From Vombatus ursinus (taxonomy: Eukaryota; Chordata; Mammalia; Diprotodontia; Vombatidae): a stretch of DNA of 64,000 nucleotides. The DNA is taken from NCBI RefSeq assembly GCF_900497805.2, contig NW_020954581.1:4184978-4248977 (forward strand), in the 5' to 3' direction. The first letter of the stretch is position 1; each line of letters opens with the position of its first letter. Shown in pieces: positions 55,455 through 64,000 of this stretch. The notes below the pieces were generated by a model. The model was not told the DNA's origin, made no database searches, and saw nothing but the letters and a program-made list of their open reading frames with translations. A program made the translations under genes and the position numbers.

Positions 55455-55740
55455 TTCTCCTTTCTAGATGTGTATCTATGGACAACCCACTTCATATCTA
55501 GGAGCCTCAGTTTGACCATATGTAAAATTAGGAAAATAATACTCAAATTCCCTAACCCTGTAGGTTTGTTGTGAAAAAGATCATTTGCAAGTAAATAAGA
55601 GGACTGCATTTGCATCCAATCTCTGACACTATTTAAGTACCTTTAGGCAAGTTGTTTAGCCTCTTTGGGCCTCAGTTTCTTGAGGGGGTTGGTCTATATA
55701 GTTTCTAAAGTCCCTTCCTACTCTAAATCTATGATATTAT
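55455..55740 (+). mobile_element. Two adjacent MIR-like SINE fragments
   Basis: 55455-55590 (AGGAGCCTCAGTTTGACCAT, GTAGGTTTGTTGTGAAAAAG) and 55595-55740 (GACTGCATTTGCATCCAATC, GGCCTCAGTTTCTTGAGGGG, CTACTCTAAATCTATGAT). Confidence 0.68.
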
Positions 55741-55854
55741 TACCAAATGCACTTTATAAAATGTAAAGCACCAAATACATGTGGGTTATGATTGGTATTA
55801 CCCAGTAAGGGGAGCTAGTCACCTGCCATGAGGCACATGGCTTAGAGATGCACT

Positions 55855-55922
55855 CCTTTCTTTTCTTTTCTTTTCTTTTCTTTCCTTTTCTTTTCTTTCC
55901 TTTTCTTTTCTTTTCTTTTCAT
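55855..55922. repeat. (TTTTC)n microsatellite
   Basis: Thirteen or so pentamers, pyrimidine-pure on the plus strand. Confidence 0.93.
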
Positions 55923-56235
55923 CTCTTCCTTCCTTCTCTTCTTTCTTCGTCTTATGAGACTGCAAACAGATTTCTGGCTAATAAGAGTTACCTTTCTCCT
56001 TCAGAGAGGAATGTTCCTTGCTAGGAGGAAATAGGGGTTATACAACAAATAGAAATGAAGTCACTTTCTGTTCCCCCTTTAACCCACTCTCAATAAACCC
56101 CCTTTCTGAGCTCTGTGACCAAGAATAGAGCACAGAACTAAAGGCCTTCACTCATTCAGTCTTGGTAACAAAACTGTAAGATGGTCCCTTCCTCAAACTT
56201 TAAATAAATTTTTTCTTCATTTCCATAACTGACTG
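55923..56235. other. No feature seen
   Basis: Unique sequence. Confidence 0.35.
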
Positions 56236-56239
56236 ATAG

Positions 56240-56345
56240 AGTATTCTTGCCATTCTCTAGTAGAAAACATGCTTCTTAAGAAGAGGGACGCTTCATTTTG
56301 TCTTTATATTCCCAATGATTAGGATAGAGCTTGGCATATAGGGAC
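56240..56345 (+). mobile_element. LINE L2, 3' terminus
   Basis: GAAAACATGCTTCTTAAGAA, TCCCAATGATTAGGATAGAG. Confidence 0.55.
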
Positions 56346-56374
56346 TGATCAAATGCTTATTTGCATGCTCATAG

Positions 56375-56615
56375 GATCCTAGACAGAGTTGGATGAGACC
56401 ATAAAGATCCTCTAATCTAAAGTACTTCAGACGTGAGAGCCAGAAAACTCTTGGTTTTAGCCCATGATCTACAACTGACCAGTTGAACAACTTTGGGCAA
56501 GTTAGCCTCTTTGAAAGGTAAAGTAATGAGAGTTGCCCTACCTATTTTCAAAGGGAGGGAAGTGCTTTATAAAGTACTGTAAATGTGAGGCTATTACTAT
56601 TATTACCTACCCTTG
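56375..56615 (+). mobile_element. MIR-like SINE
   Basis: CTTGGTTTTAGCCCATGATC, GAACAACTTTGGGCAAGTTA, AAGTGCTTTATAAAGTACTG, ending CTATTACTATTATTACC. Confidence 0.7.
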
Positions 56616-56764
56616 GATTTAGGATTGAATTTCTATGAATGGATGTTAAGAAATGCCTAAGAACTCTTTTGAAGTTCAAATTTCACCTAAAAAGTGTGAG
56701 GATCAAATGAAATAATATATTTAAAGAACTTTAAAAACTTTTAAATCCTATATAAATGTCAGTT

Positions 56765-57570
56765 GGTCAGTAGGTATTTATTGTGTGTGCAAAGACCATA
56801 TGCCAGGCACTAAACACCAGATATACCAAGACCAAAGCAAAACAGTTTGTGTCCTTAAGATACCTATGTTCTAGTAGAGGAGACACATATAAGTGTAGAA
56901 GTATATGCAATATACATGCAAATACAGTGTATGTGTATATGTAGGTGGATACATACAGCAGCTGGGGGAAACAAGAAAGACCTCCTATACAAGTTGGTGC
57001 ATGTTCTGCGTGTTGGAGGAAGTGAGAGATTCCAAAAGGCAGAGGTGAGTAGGGAGTGCATTCTAGGCATGGGAAAGAGTCTGTAGCACAGGAAGGGAGA
57101 GGGGAAACTGAGTGTTATGTGTGAGGAAGCGAAAGAAGGGCAGTCATTATTTTATAATTAACCTTGAAAGATAAGTGGAAGCCAGGTTGTAATGAATGAA
57201 TATTATTAACTCTATATGTGCCAAGAACTACAAATACAAATACAAGCAAGCAAGATAGTCCCTACCCTTAAGGAACTTGTGCTCTAGAAAACAGACATGT
57301 AAGAAAGCAAGAATTAGAGGCAGGGAATATGACAGAGTGCATATGCAAGACAATTTGGCTTGGAGGTGGTCATGAAATGGTGCAGTGAGTCTGAGACAGA
57401 GTAAGTTAAGTTTAAAGCTCACCAATTAGAAGTTCCCGGTAACTGGAGTCTAAGTTCCAAAGGGAAGAAGCCCAGGCAGAGGTTGAAGTATATGTAGTAT
57501 GGCTTGAAAACGACTGGGAAATGGCATGGTAGAAATGGGATTTGTATGGTAAGGTGAAAGGTCATCAGTT
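56765..57570 (-). mobile_element. LINE L2, 3' part (one or two copies)
   Basis: Antisense L2 terminus: TAGGTATTTATTGTGTGTGC, ATATGCCAGGCACTAAACAC, then ORF2-side blocks GGGAGTGCATTCTAGGCATG (57052) and GTGGAAGCCAGGTTGTAATG. A second terminus-like block at 57215 (CCAAGAACTACAAATACAAA, CCTTAAGGAACTTGTGCTCT) suggests a second copy. Confidence 0.65.
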
Positions 57571-57589
57571 TTCCAAAGATCTAAACCCA

Positions 57590-58060
57590 ATTGATGCTGT
57601 AAAGAATAAAATAAAAGCTGATACGGTTTTATCTGCCTACATACTTAACTATTATAACCTGTTTTAAATAATTAATATTAAGTTTGGCAAAAGGCATATT
57701 TAATGAATTTGGTTTTTCCTCATCACCATTTCTTTTGGTATTCACCCTGGGAATCCTTGCATATCTAGCAAGATCTATGTCTTTCAAAGCACACTAGGAA
57801 CAGAATCTAGGCTGGAATACAGCAATGAGCATCTTTGTTTCTCTTGAAGAATGTGCCATTTTGTTTCAAAAATCGCAAAACAAAATGTTCCTGCTTGTCT
57901 CTAGCCTACCTGGTGAAATCTGTTTGAATAATTCCTTCAAGTTTGTGAGATGTGACTGCCCATTTCCCTGCTCCTGCCACCTCCCTCTTTTCAGCAGCCA
58001 GCCTGTCATTTATCTGACTTCCTGTGCTCCGTCGACTGTCTCCTTCCTCATTTGATATTC
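57590..58060. promoter_or_regulatory. Candidate conserved non-coding element
   Basis: Repeat-free, moderate GC. TAAATAATTAATATTAAG (57664) is a dense homeodomain-type core, followed by CCACCTCCCTC and CAGCAGCCAGCC. No recognised protein in the 76-residue frame at 57825. Speculative. Confidence 0.15.
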
Positions 58061-58836
58061 CAGGACTCTCTCTCCATTTTATATCAAACTAACTGGTCTA
58101 TGGCTTCCTTGATGTCTCTAGGCACTTTTCAAATAACTTTGTTATGTCAGCCACTTCTAAATCCCCAGGGGAGTCTTCGAAACCAAATGAACTCGGGGAA
58201 ATGTCTGCTAATTCCTTCCTTTTGTCCCTAGTTCCCTGGGTGCCTTTGAATATTTGTCTGGAGCTGATCTTTAAGAGCCTTCAACCATTTCAATCATTTG
58301 AGCAGGTTCCACATTGTAATTCTTTGCCATGTGAGCAGAATTCATCACTTTCTTTTTCTCCAGATAGCTTTACATTGTTATTTGTTGAGTCTTCATTTCT
58401 AATTTGGGGGCTATCCTTCTTTATACACATTTTCCCACCCCAAAGTCATCAAATAAAAATAGATTTACAAATACCAATTAAAATAAACACCTACAAACAT
58501 TTCTCATGGGATTAAACTTTCTTTTCCAACTTCTATTTCCCTAACTCCACTTAAAAAAAATTAGATAGCTAGATTTTAAATGCTGTCCTTCATGCTGTCA
58601 AGCTATATTGATTTAACTAGGGTTCATGTCATCAACTAAATGTTTTTTTAAACTATTTCCACAATAGAGAGGAATATAATATTTTAGCTTCTGCCCTTTG
58701 ATTCTAGCTACATCTAATAATCTGTCAAACAGAAGTGGCTTTATGTTGGGGGGCATAACAATTTCATAAGTGAGCTAGGTAAACCACCTAATTGTTCAGT
58801 GAAGAATTCCACTTACATCCCGAGATAATTCTTATT

Positions 58837-58838
<2 letters not shown>
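58061..58838. other. No gene seen
   Basis: The 123-residue plus-strand frame at 58144-58515 shows no domain and no neighbouring splice pattern. No repeats recognised. Confidence 0.3.
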
Positions 58839-58869
<31 letters not shown>

Positions 58870-58980
58870 GACATATATACATTGTATGGATATATACATT
58901 GTATGGATATATACATGCATATGTTTATATACACATGTGCATGTATGTATACACATATAATATACATATATTTCATATAC
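58839..58980. repeat. (AC)n followed by TA/CATG-rich tract
   Basis: Twelve AC units, then repeated ATATACATTGTATGG and TATACACATG-type units. ATACATTGTATGGATAT is itself duplicated in tandem (58877, 58895). Confidence 0.92.
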
Positions 58981-59250
58981 ATCCTTCTCCACGAACAAGA
59001 AGGAAGTTCTTTTTATATATGCATGATGTCTTGGATATAGACCTTTCATTGGGATGATGAAGAAGTAGGTTTGAGTCCTGCTTCTGACTAGCTCTGTTAC
59101 AAAAGGTGATCGCCTTAACTTTTTAATGGCCTGGGCCACTTCCTAAGATAGCATGTTGCCAACATGCTCTGGATTGAAAAAGTTTGCCCATCCCTTCTTG
59201 CACCCATGTGCATGTATAAATTCATACACACATCAAACAAGTATTAGATA
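58981..59250. other. Mostly unique; possible hAT-type terminus
   Basis: GAAAAAGTTTGCCCATCCCT (59177) resembles the right end of hAT MITEs that open with CAGTGATGGGCAAAC. No partner end found. Confidence 0.25.
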
Positions 59251-59254
59251 TACA

Positions 59255-59500
59255 ACATGATATTGGATAGAAGGCTAGGCTCGGAGTAAGGAAGACCTAG
59301 GTTTGTGTACCACATTTGACCCTCAGTAGATGTTTGACCACGGACAATCACTCATCCTTTCTGATCTTTGGTTTTCTCATCTGTAACATGAGGGAAATGA
59401 TACCTATAGTACCTGCCATACTATACAGGCTTATTTCAAGGCTCAAATGAGATGAGTAGAGTACTTAGTAAATGTTAAAGTTCTAGATAAATGCCATATG
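59255..59500 (+). mobile_element. MIR/MAR1-like CORE-SINE
   Basis: GAAGGCTAGGCTCGGAGTAA, GATGTTTGACCACGGACAAT, GGTTTTCTCATCTGTAACAT, GGCTCAAATGAGATGAGTAG, ending ATGCTATTATTAT. Confidence 0.75.
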
Positions 59501-59507
59501 CTATTAT

Positions 59508-59653
59508 TATCTCTGTCTCTTTCTGTCTCTCTGTTTCTCACCATCTCTGTCTCTATCTGTCTCTTTTTTTCTCTGTGTGTCTCTCAATCATTCCTTCTCT
59601 TTCCCTCTGCTGCTTTGTCTCTGTCTCTCTTTTACTCTGTCTTTCTCTTTCAG

Positions 59654-59692
<39 letters not shown>
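59508..59692. repeat. (TCTC/TCTG)n pyrimidine tract and (AC)n
   Basis: An imperfect CTGTCTCT repeat to about 59652, then AC units to 59692. Plus-strand open frames of 75 residues in two phases are artefacts of it. Confidence 0.93.
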
Positions 59693-59694
<2 letters not shown>

Positions 59695-59844
59695 CTATTA
59701 TGTGTCAGGTACTACTAATTTATAGAAATAAATGAAAACATTCTCTATTTTGTCCAAGAGTTTGCTGAATAATTGGGGTAAGAAGGTGGAATACGGAAAA
59801 TGCGCACAAACAAGTAAATATAAAATATATGGTAATGAATTAGT

Positions 59845-60025
59845 GTGGCATAGTAGGAGAAAAAAAGTTATAGGAGCCATAAGGCCTGGGTTCATATCCC
59901 AAGTTTACCACTTACTATCTGTGTGATCTAGGGCAAGAAATAGAGCCTCTGTTGGCCTTAGTTTCCTTATTTTTAAATTGATGGGGTAGGACTAAATGTC
60001 CTCCAAGGTCCCTCTTAGGGATATA
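59845..60025 (+). mobile_element. MIR-like SINE
   Basis: TAGTGTGGCATAGTAGGAGA, CTATCTGTGTGATCTAGGGC, GGCCTTAGTTTCCTTATTTT, then CCTCCAAGGTCCCTC. Confidence 0.8.
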
Positions 60026-60049
60026 TGACCCTCCTCCTTAGCCTCTTTT

Positions 60050-60238
60050 TATTTGAGAGGCAATGTAGAGTAGTGGATGAACAGATATTTCCGAGTCAAA
60101 TAGGATTGGATTCAAGTCCCATGTCTGACCCATACTAGTGGTGTGACCCTGGACAAGTCACTTAACCTCTAAAGGCCTTGATTTCCACTTCTGTGAGACA
60201 GGTGAGATGAACTAAATGGCCATCTCTCCTCGTAGTAT
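60050..60238 (+). mobile_element. MIR-like SINE
   Basis: GAGAGGCAATGTAGAGTAGT, CTAGTGGTGTGACCCTGGAC, CTTGATTTCCACTTCTGTGA, ACTAAATGGCCATCTCTCC. Confidence 0.82.
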
Positions 60239-60247
60239 TTATGATGA

Positions 60248-60548
60248 ACATAGAGAAAAAGATCCTGAAGAGGTTTATGACAGCTATGTGCCAGCCTCTA
60301 CCCTAGAGGTCGAAAAAGTAGAGAAATTCTATTAAGAGCTTGGCAAAATCCTGCAAACCAAATCAGGATATACCCTGCTGTGCTTGACTTCAATGCAAAG
60401 GTGGACATAGGAAAAGTTAGCAAAGAATTTATTGGAAAACATGGTTCAAAGTTAAAAATTGTGCCAAATACTTGAAGTTTATTCATAAACCTCTCACCAA
60501 TATATTTTCTACAAAAAGTCAGATTGTAACCCAAGATATGTAAAGGAA
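60248..60548 (+). mobile_element. RTE/BovB-like LINE, endonuclease fragment
   Basis: Decayed codons of the APE-type endonuclease. 60310-60352 gives EKVEKFY, then ELGKILQTKS. 60386-60445 gives DFNAKVDIGKVSKEFIGKHG, matching the GDFNAKVG catalytic-loop block of RTE/BovB elements (Asp and Asn of the motif retained). The two pieces are in different frames. 5' and 3' ends not located. Confidence 0.68.
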
Positions 60549-62335
60549 AACAACTTTGAAAGACTTGAGAAATCTGATCGATTCAATGTCCAATTATTTC
60601 TAAAACACTGATGTTGAAATATGCATCTATTCTCTTGACAGACAAATGGTGGACTGTAGCTGCAGAAGGCAAACATCATCAGACATCTGACTTATGCTTG
60701 TGAGAGTTGGTTGTAAAATGTTCAGTGTGAGCATTTATGCCTCAGAAATATGTATACATTACAAATCAGGGCTTGACACTGTTTTGTTGATTGTCTAGAC
60801 TGAAGAAAGTTGTAAAGAAAATGTTATAATGCAAATTAATCTTAAAATGTGTCATGAATATATTTTTCTGAGGGCCAGTTGTTAAACTTTTATGAGCACC
60901 CTCCTGGCATAATGAATACATCGGTTGTTTTGCTTGAATATACTTCTGTATTACAAGGGAGAGTTCTAAACGGGAGGGAGAGGATCCGTGGGAAAAATAA
61001 GTTATTTTTTGTTGTTTGTTTTTTAAGCATCAGTACAACTTTTTTATTAACCTAGAGAAGAATCAGAAAATACTGGAACTATCAAATGGTGAATAATATG
61101 ACCAAAAATTAATTTGATGGCATCTTAATAGAAAAAAATGCCTGGTTACTGATGTGGGATTTATTTCTGAAACAGTTTTTTTTTTTATCATGTCACTAAT
61201 TTTTTAGGGGAAAGATCCAAATGAACATAAAACTATTAGAAAGAATGAAATAGATTAAAATACAAAATGCAATTATAAAAGCTCCTGTCTGACCTATTCA
61301 AAGAAGCTATTGATGCAGAAAAATGGGAAATGGACAAAGGAAAATACATTGACATATACTACCACAATTCACCATTTAATTTTAAAGTTTAACGGACACA
61401 GAACAATTGCCAAGATGAGCCAGCCAAAAGAGTTCCAACAATATCTTAGTGAAGTAAATAGTTGATCTCCTTGGCAAGCAGAACTAAATAATAATCAAAG
61501 ACAACATTGGAACTGATTTTTACAACCTCTTAAAGAAAAATTGTTTGGAAAAAAAAAGTAGGCGATATTCCCTACAAAACAGATGAGAGCAATTATTGAG
61601 GGGAAAATGAATCTACAAAAAACTTATTCTGAGACCAATTAAGGCAAATCATCTGATGAATATTTCTATATGACAAATGATAGATGAAAAATGTAGCAGA
61701 TCTATTAGTATTTCTATAATAAGTAATTGTCATCACTGATGACAGTGAAACAATCAGATTTGAACCCTAGTCTTTGGGTACCTAATATGCCACCAAGAGG
61801 TAATTAAACCCATGATCCTCTGGAATAGCATTGCCCCCAAGTCAGAGGTTCTATTTCCAGCCTTGACCCTAGTACCACGATCTGATGGAACAACTCCTGT
61901 AAAGAAGGTCCCTTCATTGCTCCTACCACCACCAACACAACTATCAACCAACCGTCACTGATGGGGTGAACGAAGCATTCTAACTAAAACAATAGGACAC
62001 ACAGAGGCAGAGATAGGAGATGACAAGACATAGCTGGATCAAACCAGCACTATCACTTTGAGTTCTATCTTTCCTCAAACAGAACACGCCAGCCCTGTTT
62101 CCTGCTATGTACTTGCAGCCATTGTGCAGGTTTGGAGATGAAACCTGGCAACTGGCACTGTGGTTAATGCAACTTCTACTTTTATCAACAAAGTCATTCT
62201 TACTGTCAAATGACGCAATGGATATGGTTTCAGCAATGGAAATGTCAATAAAGAAAACGCATTTCCAACTGCCTTGTGGCTGCCCTCTGAAGACCATTTG
62301 ACCTTTACATCTTACTTGCAACTGAATCCTCATAT
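60549..62335. other. No gene seen
   Basis: About 1.8 kb. 61250-61700 is A-rich with scattered LINE-like texture and may extend the RTE fragment, but I cannot align it. 61980-62333 contains a 117-residue minus-strand frame without recognisable motif. Confidence 0.3.
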
Positions 62336-62337
62336 GT

Positions 62338-62450
62338 ATGTTTCCTCCCTCCCTCTGTTAGAATATGAGATCTTTGAGAGTAAAGATAGTCTTGCTATTC
62401 TATTTGTATTTCTAGCTCACATAGTAAGCACTTAATAAATGATTTTTTCA
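62338..62450 (+). mobile_element. LINE L2, 3' terminus
   Basis: GTTAGAATATGAGATCTTTG, AGTAAGCACTTAATAAATGA. Confidence 0.68.
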
Positions 62451-63066
62451 TTCATTCGTTCTCCCTTCATGAAGAGGTAGAAACAGTAACAAAGATGAAA
62501 ATAGGACAGCAAGGCCTGACCAAGTACACGTAGATGAAATCAGTGCAAGAGATAACACAATTTGGAGAATATTGAGCAATCCATTTTCCACATCTCTGAG
62601 AGAATGATTTTGAATGTTTAAAAAAATACACATGTTACTATGACCCCAGGGGTCTCTAAAAATTGGGTCAACATAACTGGCTACTGACTCATCTGGCTTA
62701 GTTTATCATCTCTATTAAATCATTACTTGGGTGGTAAAGACATACCAATGGATTCCTTGATAAAAAAAAAATGAGAAAAGAATAGGTAATCTTTTGCAAA
62801 AGGTTTCAACAGGAGACCATGTCTGCAAAGTATCAGAAGTGTTTTAAAGATTCAGAAAATTTGAAGATCTTTTTTTTTAGATTTTACTGTTCACTATTTT
62901 TTATCATTACAAAAATTCATTTGAGTAGAGTGGAATGAACTTACATGTTAACTTCTACCAATGTTTCTTCCATGATTATATTATGAATATCCAAGATTCC
63001 TTAATGATGCAGCCATTAGAGCCATTTAACTGGGTGTCAATAAATAAGTATGGCATAGAAAGTGGT
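62451..63066. other. No feature seen
   Basis: AT-rich unique sequence with A- and T-runs. Confidence 0.35.
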
Positions 63067-63082
63067 GAAAAAGAACACCATC

Positions 63083-63283
63083 AGGGGCAGCTAGGTGATA
63101 CAGTAGATAGAGCACCAGCCCTGAAGTCAGGAGGAGCTGAGTTCAAATCCGGCCTCAGACCAAACACTTGACACTTACTAGCTGTGTGACCCTAGGTAAG
63201 TCACTTAACCCCAATTGCCTAAAATAATAATAATAATAATAATAAGTAAATAAATAAAATACAAAGAAATAAATAAGTAAAAA
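63083..63283 (+). mobile_element. WSINE1-like SINE with perfect 16-bp target duplication
   Basis: Head AGGGGCAGCTAGGTGATACA, B-box region GAGTTCAAATCCGGCCTCAG, ending CTTAACCCCAATTGCC and an AATA-type simple tail. GAAAAAGAACACCATC occurs at 63067-63082 and again at 63284-63299. The low divergence and exact duplication mark it as one of the youngest insertions here. Confidence 0.95.
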
Positions 63284-63299
63284 GAAAAAGAACACCATC

Positions 63300-63600
63300 T
63301 TCCTGAGAGTGTGCTATAGTTTTCACTTTTACTGAGTCACAACACAAGGTCATATGAAGGCATTGGTTGTAATGGCCCATGCCGGTTATTCATATAATTT
63401 TTTTCAGAACCTTTAAGTTTATTGAATTTATTCTTTTCCTATCACATTCCCCTAGAAAATAGGTGAAGTTAATAATGAAGAATTCAATGACCAAAAACTT
63501 ATACCGACCTTTTCTTGGACAGTAATTACTGATTATTTTCAAACTAATTTTCAAACAGGGCTATTCATCACCTTAATTTGGTAAGAAATGAAGCTATCAT
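63300..63600. other. No feature seen
   Basis: AT-rich unique sequence. Confidence 0.35.
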
Positions 63601-63604
63601 TATG

Positions 63605-64000
63605 GTTTAAACTCTCATCATCTTTCATCTAGACTATTGTAATAGCCTCCTAATTTGCCTCCCTGCCTCGACTCTCTGCCCTACCCCCAATCCATCCACC
63701 ACACAGTCATTTTCTTAGTGAGTGGGACTGACCATATCATTCCTTTACACCATAAACTCTGGTGGCTCCCCATTATGTCTATGAGCAAATATAAACCCCC
63801 TCTGTTGTCATGCAGAGTCTTCATAATCTGACTCCATCATGATTATAATTCACTCCACATAATGAGCTCCAGTGAAACTGTCCTTGCTGTTCCTCATTCA
63901 TGTCGATCCATTTCCTATCTCTGTGCCTTTGTACTCAGTTTCCCATTATTTCAATGTACTACCATCTTACCTTCACTTTTTATAATCCCCAGGTTCCTTC
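63605..64000 (+). mobile_element. LINE L2, ORF2 C-terminal part (continues past window)
   Basis: CATCTTTCATCTAGACTATT, GCCTCCTAATTTGCCTCCCT, GACTGACCATATCATTCCTT, GTGGCTCCCCATTATGTCTA and CTTCATAATCTGACTCCATC follow L2 sense order. Confidence 0.82.

Noticed and set aside
58144-58515. 123-residue plus-strand open frame
   Set aside because: Ser/Phe/Leu-rich as expected from pyrimidine-rich DNA; no motif, no flanking splice sites I could defend.
59491-59725. 75-residue frames in two phases
   Set aside because: Produced by the TCTC/TCTG and AC microsatellites.
1-64000. Minus-strand excess of L1 pieces as evidence for a plus-strand host gene
   Set aside because: Most L1 loci are on the minus strand, but several are nested and not independent, and L2 and L3 occur on both strands. 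The bias is too weak to infer an intron.
1-64000. CRISPR arrays, operons, phage or toxin-antitoxin systems
   Set aside because: No regularly spaced repeats other than microsatellites, no clustered same-strand genes and no ribosome-binding-site pattern; repeat content is mammalian.

Overview
This window reads as non-coding nuclear DNA from a marsupial. I found no host protein-coding exon, no rRNA or tRNA gene, no CRISPR array, no bacterial-type operon and no previously undescribed multi-gene system. The marsupial call rests on dispersed repeats. Six copies of a tRNA-derived SINE start GGGGCAGCTAGGTGG and end in CACTTAACCCCAATTGCC (WSINE1-like CORE-SINE). There are MAR1-type SINEs ending in GACTGAACAACAACAAC. 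L1 and half-L1 (HAL1) copies are of the kind I associate with marsupials, with a background of MIR, L2, L3/CR1 and RTE remnants. The young SINE set suggests an Australian marsupial more than an opossum; that is inference from memory of repeat families.

Layout. 1-1240: two nested L1 5' ends on the minus strand. 1240-3880: mostly unique DNA with a possible conserved element. 3885-6725: a minus-strand RTE-like LINE split by a plus-strand L1. 6900-8180: microsatellites, a SINE, an L2 3' end and a probable 7SL RNA pseudogene. 8183-11407: three L1 pieces, one inside another. 13553-16464: a complete HAL1-type element with a perfect 15-bp target duplication. 16490-24100: L2, MIR, L3 and DNA-transposon remnants. 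24101-27565: a nested pair of L1s. 28675-28877 and 36040-36402: two copies of a palindromic hAT-like MITE, the second carrying a SINE. 30895-34950: old L1, L2 and MIR pieces. 37445-64000: fragments of L2, L3/CR1, MIR, RTE and SINEs separated by unique AT-rich stretches, a few of which look like candidate regulatory DNA.

The parts that work together are the retrotransposons. The last ~40 bp of the ORF2-less HAL1 closely match the 3' end of the L1s here, as expected if L1 machinery mobilised it. Target-site duplications can be read directly for the HAL1, four SINEs, three hAT-like elements (one perfect, two imperfect) and (less perfectly) two L1s, which gives a good relative chronology. The long open frames present are mostly LINE ORF remnants or chance frames in repeats.
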